A stretch of DNA of 58,259 bases. Origin: Clostridia bacterium. Its GTDB lineage: Bacteria > Bacillota > Clostridia > TANB77 > CAG-508. A program made the position numbers and the translations under genes. A model generated the notes under the pieces. That model had not been told where the DNA came from, did not search any database, and worked only from the letters and a program-made list of their open reading frames with translations. Location of the stretch: positions 1-58,259 of the forward strand of contig JAAVXM010000033.1 in assembly GCA_022790575.1 (NCBI GenBank), in the 5' to 3' direction. Positions 44,681-53,941 of the stretch are shown here, one piece after another. How positions within the stretch are numbered: the stretch's first letter is position 1; each line of letters starts with the position of its first letter.

Positions 44681-45858
44681 CTATCTTACTTTTTTTATAA
44701 AATTAATAGCATTATAGTGAAATGAATTGTAGGTTGTCTCTTTTGAAATCTTATAAATTATTTCTATTAATTCTTTTTGTTCTTCTACATTCGAATTTTC
44801 ATATGTTTTTTTCATATAGTATTCATTACTCTCTCTAATAAATTGATACTCAGTAATAATTGCTTTTATTTTACTTCTATTAGACATATTAAAGTTATTC
44901 AACCCTAAATTTAAAAACCTTTTAAGAGAACTAATATAATTAAAATCAACCTTTTCATTTTCTTTATATTCAAAAAACTTTTTAGCTGCATCATTATACT
45001 TTTCTTCATCTAATAATTGAAATATAGGTATTCCATAAAAAATTTGTATTGTATCTTTGTTATATTCTCTTACTTTACTAGCATTCAAGTTTAATCCAAT
45101 AGAATTCAATTCTTTAGCTATTACATACATAATATCATTAATTTTAGATTTGTCTTTTACTATTATAATTTGGTCATCTGCAAATCTTATATATGTTGCC
45201 TCTGAGCTGTCACAGATTTGTTTTACTTTCCTATCATAACCTTGTAAATAGAAATTCGCTAATAATCTAGATTGATCTCCAAATTCATTCTGTGGTATCC
45301 CCACTGATTTAAAATGATATTTGTCTGCTTTTAAATTCCAATTTCTTAGAAAATACATTAATATATTGATATACTCTAGTTTTTCTGTTGGTACTGATGC
45401 TAACAATTTCTTTTCTAGTAAATTAAGATTTATATTATCATAAAAGTTAGCAATATCTAATTTTAATATAATAGTACCATCATCTAAGTCTTTTACTTTG
45501 TTATACAATATGTTTTGAAATGCTTTCCAGTTTTCATTCCACAATAGTGGATTATAACTTTTATATACATAGTCTATTTCCGGATCCTCCTCTATTCTTA
45601 TTTTATTACCAAGTAGCCATCCTCCATATGTATTTTCAGTTCTATTTATTGCAATTTCTTCCTCTAACATTTTACAAACAAAATAGTATAATAATTCATC
45701 TTTTACTGTTAACACAGGTATTATTCTGGCAACATTATTAGACTTATATACAAACATTTTTTCTGTTTATTCTTATTGTTGTTTCTTTTACGATCTTTTC
45801 ATATAAACTATTGGAAAAGCAATTAAAAAATTTTTCTTCATTATTTATATATTTCATA
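44681..45858 (-). CDS. second reverse transcriptase, one-base frameshift near the start
   Basis: The main frame (358 residues from 45757) is a reverse transcriptase: TIILKLDIANFYDNINL (catalytic aspartate 101), SVGIPQNEFGDQSRLLANFYLQGYD and YIRFADDQIIIV (FADD, 192-195), motifs intact. It begins with an ATG that has no ribosome site. Upstream, at 45858, an ATG with GAGG spaced seven bases away opens a frame MKYINNEEKFFNCFSNSLYEK...RINRKN that ends at 45745; it joins the RT frame if one base is removed from a run of six A residues (around 45757). It is therefore either a broken gene or one read by frameshifting. Confidence 0.78.
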
Positions 45859-45888
45859 TTTTTCCTCTTTTACTATCTAATTATTTGA

Positions 45889-46545
45889 TTAAAAACGGTT
45901 AATATTTCTACTGTATTTTTTCCAATCAATTTCGAATGTCTGCTGTTCTCTTTTTGCATCTGTTTTTAATAATATTTCTTTTCCCACTATTCTACATGCA
46001 AAATAACAAGTTATAGCATCATCAGCATGGAATGTCCTATCTAATTCATCATTTGATAATATTTCATGTTTTGATATATTATACAAAGCAACAAACAGCT
46101 TTAATCTTTCTGTGATTTTTTCTTCAAATATATTTTTATCAGTTATATAGTTTAACAGTTTTCCTAATGGATATCTACTAACCTTTATCCAATTAATTTT
46201 TTTATTCTTTTTCAAGTATACTTTTATTGACTCTTCAAAATGATGTCCACAATTTTCTATTATATCTCTTGCTGTATAATTAACGTCTAATATATCAATA
46301 TCGCTTCTAATATATTGTAGACATCTATATACATTTCTAAATTCTGTTCCTTGAAAAGGATTTGACTTGGCAGGATCACATCCTTGACAATATCCACCTA
46401 TTCCCCCTATAGTTTGATCAAATTGCCATAAGTTTATCGTTTTATAGTCTTGTCCATCTTTTTCTATTCTTTCAATTATGTTTTCTATGTTATTTAATTG
46501 TTCTTTGTTAAATATTGATACTAATTTTTGCGTTTGTGATAACAT
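45889..46545 (-). CDS. hypothetical protein in the two-RT cassette
   Basis: A 218-residue soluble protein I do not recognise. It contains a pattern of conserved-looking residues (QFDQTIGGIGGYCQGCDPAKSNPFQGTEFRNVYRCLQYIR) and a helical C-terminal half with LKLFVALYNISKHEILSNDELDRTFHADDAITCYFACRIVGKEIL, which recalls HEPN-like helical bundles but lacks a clear Rx4-6H. It precedes the frameshifted RT gene by 30 bases on the same strand, with AAAGGAG before the ATG. By position it is the first gene of the cassette. Confidence 0.65.
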   Translation of the reverse strand: MLSQTQKLVSIFNKEQLNNIENIIERIEKDGQDYKTINLWQFDQTIGGIGGYCQGCDPAKSNPFQGTEFRNVYRCLQYIRSDIDILDVNYTARDIIENCGHHFEESIKVYLKKNKKINWIKVSRYPLGKLLNYITDKNIFEEKITERLKLFVALYNISKHEILSNDELDRTFHADDAITCYFACRIVGKEILLKTDAKREQQTFEIDWKKYSRNINRF

Positions 46546-46566
46546 TTTAACTCCTTTTATAATAAT

Positions 46567-46612
46567 AAAATCAAAATATTGATGCTTAATAACATACTAA
46601 TATCTTGATTTT
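46567..46612 (-). terminator. hairpin after the type III-like mod gene
   Basis: AAAATCAA-A-ATATT (46567-46580) pairs with AATAT-C-TTGATTTT; on the minus strand it is followed by a T-rich tract. It is placed between mod and the RT cassette and probably ends the res-mod transcript. Confidence 0.5.
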
Positions 46613-46681
46613 CATTTGTGTATCTTTTCTGCTTATATTCTTACAAACTTAGAAATCAATTCTCTAAATAAGAAGTTTTTA

Positions 46682-48589
46682 TCATTCATCTATATTCAGA
46701 ACAATTTCATCGCCACATATATTACGTACTTTAATTCTTAGTGGTTTTCTACTATAAGAAACTGTTCCATCCCAAAGCTCTTTTGTTTTATTACCATTAA
46801 TAATAATATATCCTAGCCTATCTATCTTTATTTCCTCATCACTATGCCAAACTCCATTTGATGCAGTACAATCTAAAGAAATCATTTCAATTAATTCTAA
46901 TCCTTCTTCGCTTATTTCAATATACTTATTATTTTTATTTTGTGCACTCATTTTTTCATTATATTCATTAATTTTACCAATAACTCTATCACTTATAAAT
47001 GAGTCAATAATTATCTTATCATTTCCAATATGATAATTTATGATGTCTGAAACTATTGTTTCAGATAAAATTTCCTTTAAATCTCTTAATTCTATTTCTA
47101 TGTCAATTCTTAAATACTCTTTTATAAAGTCTAAAATTTCTTTTTTATCTATAATATCTATATAATAAATTATTACCTTTTTTATATCATCTGATAATTC
47201 GGGTATTGCTTGATTAATTATCTTATTCATAAACACTGTATCTAACAGTTTAGTAGTAGAATTCGTTAAATCAGGAATATATACAGGAATAATTCCAAAT
47301 TTACTATCATTAATAACTCCTTTCCAAAACTCGGAAACTGAATCTTCACTTTTCAGTCCAGGTATTAATGATTTAATTTTATCCATAGTTTGAATAGGAT
47401 TTCTATATAAATTAACTCCATCTTTAATATCCATAATTTTAAACGAAGCTCCTGCTTCCTTAAGTCTATCTCTTGTAGTCTCTATAGAATTTATACCTAT
47501 ATCACAATGAATAAAATTTCTTTTTAAATCATTTGCTACTTTAGCAGTAACTCCTGAACCTCCAAAGAAATCTGCAACAACCATACCTTCATTAGAAGAA
47601 GCTTTTATAAACTTTTGTAACAATTCTTCAGGCTTTTGGGTGATATAATCTACTCTTTCATTAGACCAGATATTTAAATAATCAAATTGAAACCAATCTC
47701 TCGCTCTAACACCTGCTTTTTCATCAAGATAATCAATTCTGCATAACTCTGGATTCGTTTCTAACCATTTTGGATCAACATCTGTAATGTTTTGGATAGG
47801 GCTACCATTAATATTTCTTCCATGCAATCTATATTTTCTTCCTTTTTCATCTGTGTATTTATATTTTTGCAATGTGGATTTGGTAAACTCTTCTGTTACA
47901 TCTTTCCAATTAAAAATATACTCTGCACTTTTGGAATAAAATAATATTGTATCATGTCTTCTTGTATAATGATCTTCAGAAACAGCCATACCTCTGTAAC
48001 ACCATACTAATTCATTTATGAAATTATCTTCACCAAATATTTCATCCATTAATACTTTTACATAATGAATAATATGATAATCTAAATGTACATATATACT
48101 CGCATTTTCACTCATAATTGATTTTATTGCAATTAGGTTTTCATAAATCCAATTTAAATATTGTTCTTTACTCCAAATATCTCCATACATTTTTTCCTCA
48201 AAAGATTTTAGTTCTTCAATTTCTAATGTTCTTTCTATCTTTTTTATCACTTCTGCAACTTTAGGGTTTCTTCTTATATATACTGTTTTTGCATAATCTG
48301 CTCCACTTGCAAATGGCGGATCTATGTATACTAAATCAACATTTATATCTTTTTCTCTAAGATAAGCACATGCAGATACACATTCTCCACGAATAATTAG
48401 ATTATTACTTTCACTTCCAACCTCTTCAGTTATTTCTGCTTCGTATAAAGGAAGACCTCTTTTGATTCGTTCTTTTACTTTATCGTTATCTGCATATTTT
48501 AATATTCTTTTAGTCCTTACAAAATTATCTAATAAAGCTTGTCCTTCTATAGGTTCTTTATAATATGGTACATATTTAACTGCCATCAT
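46682..48589 (-). CDS. type III-like DNA methyltransferase (Mod)
   Basis: A 635-residue beta-class adenine methyltransferase. The catalytic motif VDLVYIDPPFASGADYAKTVY appears early (residues about 79-98), the target-recognition and helical region follows, and the AdoMet motif VVADFFGGSGVTAKVANDLKRNFIHCDIG comes last (about 335-365). It resembles Mod subunits of type III systems. The C-terminal 250 residues are unlike typical Mod. AAAGGAGG precedes ATGATG at 48589, and the start overlaps the stop of the res-like gene by four bases. It should methylate one strand of a short target. Confidence 0.88.
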   Translation of the reverse strand: MMAVKYVPYYKEPIEGQALLDNFVRTKRILKYADNDKVKERIKRGLPLYEAEITEEVGSESNNLIIRGECVSACAYLREKDINVDLVYIDPPFASGADYAKTVYIRRNPKVAEVIKKIERTLEIEELKSFEEKMYGDIWSKEQYLNWIYENLIAIKSIMSENASIYVHLDYHIIHYVKVLMDEIFGEDNFINELVWCYRGMAVSEDHYTRRHDTILFYSKSAEYIFNWKDVTEEFTKSTLQKYKYTDEKGRKYRLHGRNINGSPIQNITDVDPKWLETNPELCRIDYLDEKAGVRARDWFQFDYLNIWSNERVDYITQKPEELLQKFIKASSNEGMVVADFFGGSGVTAKVANDLKRNFIHCDIGINSIETTRDRLKEAGASFKIMDIKDGVNLYRNPIQTMDKIKSLIPGLKSEDSVSEFWKGVINDSKFGIIPVYIPDLTNSTTKLLDTVFMNKIINQAIPELSDDIKKVIIYYIDIIDKKEILDFIKEYLRIDIEIELRDLKEILSETIVSDIINYHIGNDKIIIDSFISDRVIGKINEYNEKMSAQNKNNKYIEISEEGLELIEMISLDCTASNGVWHSDEEIKIDRLGYIIINGNKTKELWDGTVSYSRKPLRIKVRNICGDEIVLNIDE

Positions 48590-51447
48590 TTTTCCTCCTT
48601 TAAAAATACAGTAAGTTTATCATTTACTTTTGAAAGCATTTCTTTCTCTGATAATGTATCCTCTATATATAAATAATCAAATTTGTTATATCCAAATTTT
48701 TTATTATTAAATTTGATAAATTCCCTTTCCACATAATTTCTTCTATCTATAAAATCTTGCTGTTTGCTATAACCTTTTCCTTTAGTTTCTACTATTAATA
48801 CTTTATCAATTTTATTATCTTCATCTCTTCTTAATATTAAAAAATCGGGTGTATATAATCCTACTTTTTTTATTTTTCTATTCTCAGTTTTATAACATTC
48901 AATTCTAAACGAAGCAGTATTACGATCTCCATTATAATATATTTCTAGATGATTTGATTTAAACTTAGTTAATGTTAATATTTTTTGTAATACTTCTTTT
49001 TCAAAACTACTTTGCGTAAATACATAAGGCAAATAGTGAAATGTCTTGTCTTTAAGTTCTAATTCTAAAACATCATTATCTTTTTTGTTTTTCATTAAAA
49101 CTTCTGGATTATTTTTTACTAGTTCAAGCAATTCCTCTTTTGACAATTTATCAAAATCAATATTTGAATCACTTTCTCCTTTATCAATACTTAAAATCTC
49201 ATTTACAATATCATCATTTGGATATTGTAAATTTTTATCTGTACACAAAATTGGCGGGATGTCTGTAATGGATAGAATAGAAGCCTTCTCTGGCACTTCT
49301 TCTTTTATAGATACCATTTTTCTCTTATCATAAAATGCTGTTCTGATCATTTTATTAATTAATGGCAAATTATAAGTAGTGTTTAAATTATCATTGTCTA
49401 CTGTAAACATTTTGTAAATTTTTCTTAACTTTTTATCATATTTTTTTAATACTTCAAATGTTAAGAATCCAAAACTTTCTTTTACAATATCTAAAAGCCA
49501 TTCATTGTAATTAATCTTTTTTCCATATATAATATCATTTATGTTTCTATCAATAACTTCACCATTAATATTTATTTCACTAATGATAATATTGTTTTTT
49601 ACTAAATCAGAATCTAAAATTTTTTTAAGGTCTCTTTCTATATTAGCCTTTTCCTTTATTTCTTCAGTATATCTAATATTCATTTTATAGTACTCAATTT
49701 CGGGAACCCCCAAATATGACATTCGATTATATCTCTTTATATAATCATTTACTTTTGTTCCTTCTTGAAATTCTTGTAATGTAGCATGTTGAGATTTATT
49801 TAATTGATTAGATAATAGTTTTTCATTATCTTTATTTAAATATATTAACGCAGTTTCATGATTACCCTTAACAACTTGTCTTAAACATCTGCAAGCTGTT
49901 TGCAATACCATTTTTGTTGGGCAATCTCCTTTCTGTGATAATATTACTCCTGTTAATGAGCTACAATCCCACCCTTCTTTTCCAATATCAACAAGTAATA
50001 TAATTCTTTTTTTAGAAGTTGGATTATTTAAAGATTCCCATTCTAATTTATTTTCCTTTGGTAATGGATAATCCTTATTTCCACCATGATATTTTAAAAT
50101 TATTTCATCAGGATTTAATCCTAATTTAGTTACATAATCTGCAACAAATGGATAAATTTTTTCTTCTAAGTTAGCAATTAATCCACAATAGATACCTAAT
50201 TTGCTTGTTATTCCATTATATGAAACATCTTTATAAAATTCAAAAAATTTGTCTAAACCTTCTTTTATAATATTAATTGAATTATTATCTGAAGAAGCAA
50301 ATATACGAGGTCTTTTTAAAAAATTATCAATACCTGCTGTTAATGGATAATAATAAATTGTATTTGATATTTCTGTATTTTTAATAGAAATTTTGGGAGA
50401 TAATTTAAATATTTCTGGGCTATCTAAATATGGTGTACCAGAAAAACCAATAACTTCGTTTATATTTCCTTGATTATACCAATGTCCTACTACTTTGTTT
50501 AATTTTATATCTTCATCTGCAACATGATGAACTTCATCAATGAATATTGCTAGATTTGGTATTTTTCCAATATTTTCCCTTAATTCGTTGGCAACCTTAC
50601 TAGTTATGTCTCCTTCATCATCTAACCTTAATTGTTCATTTTCATCAATTTTTACTCTGTTTAAAATTACCTTTTCAGCATTAGTTAAAAATATTACTCC
50701 CATCATATTATCATATGGTTGATAGCTGGCAACTTTAGCAACATTTGGATTTTTGACTTTATTACTTTTTGCTTTTGTCTTATTTTCATCTAAAATTTCA
50801 AACTTTAATTGTTTTCTTAGTTCACTAGCAATAGGCTCTGGGAATATCCATGTTACATCAAAATCTTTTATTTTTTTCAAGCTAGGTATAATAGAACTTT
50901 TTAATCCTGAAGGAGCTAAAACTATAAAATTATGAGCAAATGCTTTATTATATGGTTCATTTATAGCAAAATACAAATCAATATATATAAAAGCAGACAT
51001 CAAGAATGTTTTTCCTGCCCCCATAGGTAAAGAATATATATAATTGGCATATGATATATTATGAAATATATTTCTAAATATTTTTGTATAATTCAATGTA
51101 TCATAATTCTCTTCTATTTCTTCTTTTAGGGATTTAAAGTTTTCATTTGTTATTGTTATTTCATATAGCTGTCTAGCTGCAACATTATTAATTAAAAAAT
51201 CATATAGTTTTTTAGAAATAGGTAATTCATCTAAATTAATATTTTGTAAAAAATATCCCTCACTAAATAATTCTGATAATGATTTATTTTTACAATAAAT
51301 TTTAAAAAACATATATAGTTTAATGGCTTCTATTTGAGCATCTCTTAAATTATTTTGTGAAATTATATAATTTATAATATTTTTGACTTTACAATTATCA
51401 GATTCATACCATTGATTTGAAATTTTTTTTATTAAACCATGAAACAT
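48586..51447 (-). CDS. type III-like restriction helicase/nuclease (Res)
   Basis: A 953-residue SF2 helicase with a nuclease tail. Walker A is SLPMGAGKTFLMSAF, the DEAH-like box is LAIFIDEVHHVADED, motif III is GFSGTP, and helicase motifs of domain 2 include GKEGWDCSSLTGVI and QTACRCLRQ. The C-terminal endonuclease has YTPDFLILRRDED...KVLIVETKGKGYS, a PD-(D/E)xK site. The frame opens at 51474, but the ATG at 51447 follows GAGAGGAAG and is preferred. Gene order is res-then-mod, the reverse of the classical type III operon, with a four-base overlap. Confidence 0.88.
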   Translation of the reverse strand: MFHGLIKKISNQWYESDNCKVKNIINYIISQNNLRDAQIEAIKLYMFFKIYCKNKSLSELFSEGYFLQNINLDELPISKKLYDFLINNVAARQLYEITITNENFKSLKEEIEENYDTLNYTKIFRNIFHNISYANYIYSLPMGAGKTFLMSAFIYIDLYFAINEPYNKAFAHNFIVLAPSGLKSSIIPSLKKIKDFDVTWIFPEPIASELRKQLKFEILDENKTKAKSNKVKNPNVAKVASYQPYDNMMGVIFLTNAEKVILNRVKIDENEQLRLDDEGDITSKVANELRENIGKIPNLAIFIDEVHHVADEDIKLNKVVGHWYNQGNINEVIGFSGTPYLDSPEIFKLSPKISIKNTEISNTIYYYPLTAGIDNFLKRPRIFASSDNNSINIIKEGLDKFFEFYKDVSYNGITSKLGIYCGLIANLEEKIYPFVADYVTKLGLNPDEIILKYHGGNKDYPLPKENKLEWESLNNPTSKKRIILLVDIGKEGWDCSSLTGVILSQKGDCPTKMVLQTACRCLRQVVKGNHETALIYLNKDNEKLLSNQLNKSQHATLQEFQEGTKVNDYIKRYNRMSYLGVPEIEYYKMNIRYTEEIKEKANIERDLKKILDSDLVKNNIIISEININGEVIDRNINDIIYGKKINYNEWLLDIVKESFGFLTFEVLKKYDKKLRKIYKMFTVDNDNLNTTYNLPLINKMIRTAFYDKRKMVSIKEEVPEKASILSITDIPPILCTDKNLQYPNDDIVNEILSIDKGESDSNIDFDKLSKEELLELVKNNPEVLMKNKKDNDVLELELKDKTFHYLPYVFTQSSFEKEVLQKILTLTKFKSNHLEIYYNGDRNTASFRIECYKTENRKIKKVGLYTPDFLILRRDEDNKIDKVLIVETKGKGYSKQQDFIDRRNYVEREFIKFNNKKFGYNKFDYLYIEDTLSEKEMLSKVNDKLTVFLKEEK

Positions 51448-51557
51448 GTATTTTCTTCCTCTCATATTGTACATTTATTCTATAATATCTTATATCACAA
51501 TTTCCTTAATTTAACAACAAAATTTGACAAATTTATAAATAAAAAACAATACTAATA

Positions 51558-51758
51558 TTATCTAGCAACTACTCCTTTAGCTTTTTCTACTGGATACTTT
51601 TTCTTTTTTTTAATTTTCTTAATACTATTCAATTGAAAACACTCTAATAATTCACCTGTTTCAATCACAATTGACTTGGCAAGATTTTCTGGAGAATGAA
51701 ATTGATCCTAGTCTCTTTCTTCGTTAAATTGCTTTATTTCTTGAATCAACTTATCCAT
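51558..51758 (-). pseudogene. broken MazG-like NTP pyrophosphohydrolase
   Basis: The frame MDKLIQEIKQFNEERD is stopped by TAG at codon 17 (where relatives have tryptophan), then continues DQFHSPENLAKSIVIETGELLECFQL, the MazG-type signature (SPENLAxSIxxExGELLE). The end is replaced by a lysine-rich stretch. The ATG overlaps the TAA of the upstream MazG-like gene. It was likely the second MazG protein of the operon. Confidence 0.65.
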
Positions 51759-52066
51759 TATTCTGCCTCTTCTAAATAAATCTTTTTCTCAAACGATCCT
51801 CTTTTTTCTTTCTTATTTATTCTTATTTTTTCAAATTCTTTGATTGAAACATCCATAGAATTTAATATTCCATAAATAACTTCAACTATATCTGCTAATT
51901 CTTCAACATTGTTCTCTTCTAAATATTCTTTTACTTCTTCTTGTAACTTTTTATTTAATTCTTGTCTATATTCATTGTCATCTAATATTCTATATTTGGC
52001 TATTCTTCCATCAGCTTCGATAATATCTGTTATTTTATCTCTAACAAGTTTGTTATATATTTTCAT
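51758..52066 (-). CDS. MazG-like nucleotide pyrophosphohydrolase
   Basis: A 102-residue all-alpha pyrophosphohydrolase of the phosphoribosyl-ATP pyrophosphatase-like group: MKIYNKLVRDKITDIIEADGR, then QEEVKEYLEENNVEELADIVEVIYGILNS, carrying the ExxE and ExxD metal ligands. The family hydrolyses nucleotide triphosphates and often lies in phage-defence loci. The start overlaps the previous stop (TAATG) and has AGGAGG, so it is translationally coupled to the DUF3883 gene. The remaining operon is damaged, so its present role is unclear. Confidence 0.85.
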   Translation of the reverse strand: MKIYNKLVRDKITDIIEADGRIAKYRILDDNEYRQELNKKLQEEVKEYLEENNVEELADIVEVIYGILNSMDVSIKEFEKIRINKKEKRGSFEKKIYLEEAE

Positions 52067-53087
52067 TATTTTCCTCCTATCCTACAAGTATAATTTGTTG
52101 CTTGTAATTTTTCTCTATTTATGGCTCCTTTTATAATCTTTAGATCTGCAGACATCGTTTTCGTATTAAAATTATAAACTCTATATAAATAGTATTTATC
52201 CTTATATTGTTCAGAAAATTGAACTTCGTTTTCTGATATATGAAATATATTATTTAATCCTCCTTTAGTTGTTTTTACTTCTATATATTTTTCATTTCCA
52301 TCTTTATCATATGAAAACACATCAAATCTTTCAGCATTTCCTGCAATTTCTCTTGTTGCAAAAACTTTATCTGCTAGATCTTCTCTTCTCTCCATTATAA
52401 GTCTGGTTTTTTCATATTCTACAACGACATCTTCACCTTTTTTTCCTAATTCTGTATTCTTTCTTATTTCTCCCTCAAAATTGATATTCTTGTTGTTATA
52501 AAATTCATTTGTATTTTTTCCTTTTCTACTTTCATATTCATATGAATACTCTGTTTCTTCTTCATTTAATTCCAATATAAATTTTTTGATATCAAGATTT
52601 TCAATATCATATGTATTTATTTTTTGATCATTTATTAATCTATTTGAATTGTATTCATTCCAATTTAAAATCTGCCACTTGAAATAAACTGGTTTTTCTC
52701 TTTGGTTATCATGATCTACATATGCTAATAGTCCCATATATGTATAATCTTCTTTATCAGATGTTCTTAAAAATAGATATATATTATTATATTATTTTTT
52801 AAATAATCATGATTTATAAAGTCAATTATTCTTGATTCATTTAAAGTTTGAGAAGGTTGTGATTGCCATGTTAGAATTCCGTTCTCATCTATATTTTCAT
52901 CAAATTCATGACCAGATTGTTTCTTCCCATATGTTACTAGGAATATATAATCATGTTGTGTTCCTGGAACCCTTATTATTCCATGTAGTCCCCATGATCC
53001 TGTTTGTGGTGTAAAATTTGTATCTGGTGAAAAAACATCATGTATATCTTTTCTTGAATATTTCTCATATCTAACTAATTCTTTCAT
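52066..53087 (-). pseudogene. DUF3427/DUF3883 protein split by a frameshift
   Basis: Two frames form one gene. The first (52767-53087, 106 residues) is DUF3427-like: RYEKYSRKDIHDVFSPDTNFTPQTGSWGLHGIIRVPGTQHDYIFLVTYGK. It ends at a tract of AT dinucleotides and triplets near 52775-52800. In the next frame the reading continues as YLFLRTSDKEDYTYMGLLAYVDHDN and then the DUF3883 nuclease-like domain LGKKGEDVVVEYEKTRLI...DVFSYDKDGNEKYIEVKTTKGG. The second frame has an ATG at 52737 but no good ribosome site. It could be a pseudogene or a phase-variable gene. Confidence 0.75.
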
Positions 53088-53089
53088 TT

Positions 53090-53245
53090 TTTAATCACAT
53101 TCCCTTCTCAAGGCACAAGTTGGTTGGAAAAGAATTAAATCTTGGATAGGAAAACAAGTTTTAAATTTATGAGATGTACTGATTGTACATTGATTAAATC
53201 TAAAATAAAGTTTGATGATGCCAAAATTGTGATTATTTTCAACCT
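53090..53245 (-). repeat. leader repeat, copy B
   Basis: Second copy of the sequence at 18816-18951, with a 26-base insertion at about 53130-53155 and roughly 90% identity elsewhere. It lies between the Nudix stop and the start codon of the DUF3427 gene and again includes the ribosome site and the TGTAC-TGATT-GTACA dyad (53176-53190). Confidence 0.8.
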
Positions 53246-53250
53246 TCCTC

Positions 53251-53622
53251 CTATATCAAATCAAATACTACTTTATCTGCTCCTGCAAATTCAAATTTAT
53301 CTTTTTCATCTTTTGTTATCCATTTACAACTTTCATGTTCTAACAATTCTACTTTTTCACTCAATAATTTTGCTTTATAAAAAATTAATTTTATATCTTT
53401 TTCAGGATAATGATGTATTCTTTCTCCTATATATTCATTTACTTCTATATCCGCATTAAGTTCTTCTTTTATTTCTCTTATTAATGCACTTTCATAGGAT
53501 TCATTTTTTTCTACTTTTCCACCTGGAAATTCCCATAATCCTCCTTGAGCCTTTTTTAGATTTCTTTGTGCTATTAAAAATTTATTATTTTTATAGATTA
53601 TTCCCGCAACTACTTCTATCAT
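53251..53622 (-). CDS. MutT-like Nudix hydrolase
   Basis: A 123-residue Nudix protein: VVAGIIYKNNKFLIAQRN at the start, GGLWEFPGGKVEKNE and the Nudix box with REIKEELNADI. The last glycine of the box is asparagine, as in some MutT relatives. The protein resembles (d)NTP pyrophosphohydrolases such as 8-oxo-dGTP diphosphatase. The start has GGAGAAAA upstream. It closes the defence island on this side, next to the leader repeat. Confidence 0.88.
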   Translation of the reverse strand: MIEVVAGIIYKNNKFLIAQRNLKKAQGGLWEFPGGKVEKNESYESALIREIKEELNADIEVNEYIGERIHHYPEKDIKLIFYKAKLLSEKVELLEHESCKWITKDEKDKFEFAGADKVVFDLI

Positions 53623-53704
53623 TTTTTCTCCTAAACTCCATTTTTTACAAATATATCACAAAATCTTAATTTTCTCAACAAAATGAGCTTTATTTATACA
53701 AAAA

Positions 53705-53790
53705 TAAGGCTACTTGAATATAAACTGAACTCTCCTTATTAAACTTTTTATCTAATAAATGTGGTTCAGTATACATTTCTTGCAGCCTTA
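53705..53790 (-). terminator. large imperfect hairpin
   Basis: Arms of 26-27 bases (TAAGGCT...ACTGAAC at 53705-53730 and GTTCAGT...AGCCTTA at 53764-53790) are complementary at both ends and partly in the middle, with a 33-base loop. On the minus strand TTTTTG follows, so it can end transcription of the GIY-YIG gene. The perfect TAAGGCT / AGCCTTA ends also fit a small non-autonomous element. Confidence 0.5.
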
Positions 53791-53941
53791 CTTCTGCCTA
53801 TATTATATAACCTTCCTTTAATATGTTTGTTTTAGGTTATAAGACATTGTTGAAGTTTCTAAAAAGAATGTAATATATTAATAATTTAATTTATATTACT
53901 CTCATTATAATATAATAGCATTGTAATACTTAATTACAATA

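Noticed and set aside
44445-44717. 90-residue plus-strand ORF between the RT genes
   Set aside because: Low-complexity hydrophobic translation without a ribosome site, antisense to a coding relic.
51523-51531. Single Spo0A-box-like match near the Res gene
   Set aside because: One 9-base match is expected about twice per window by chance in this composition, and there is no second site nearby.
53705-53790. Considered as a T-box or other riboswitch
   Set aside because: No T-box consensus or specifier loop, and it lies downstream of the GIY-YIG gene in the direction of transcription, as a terminator would.
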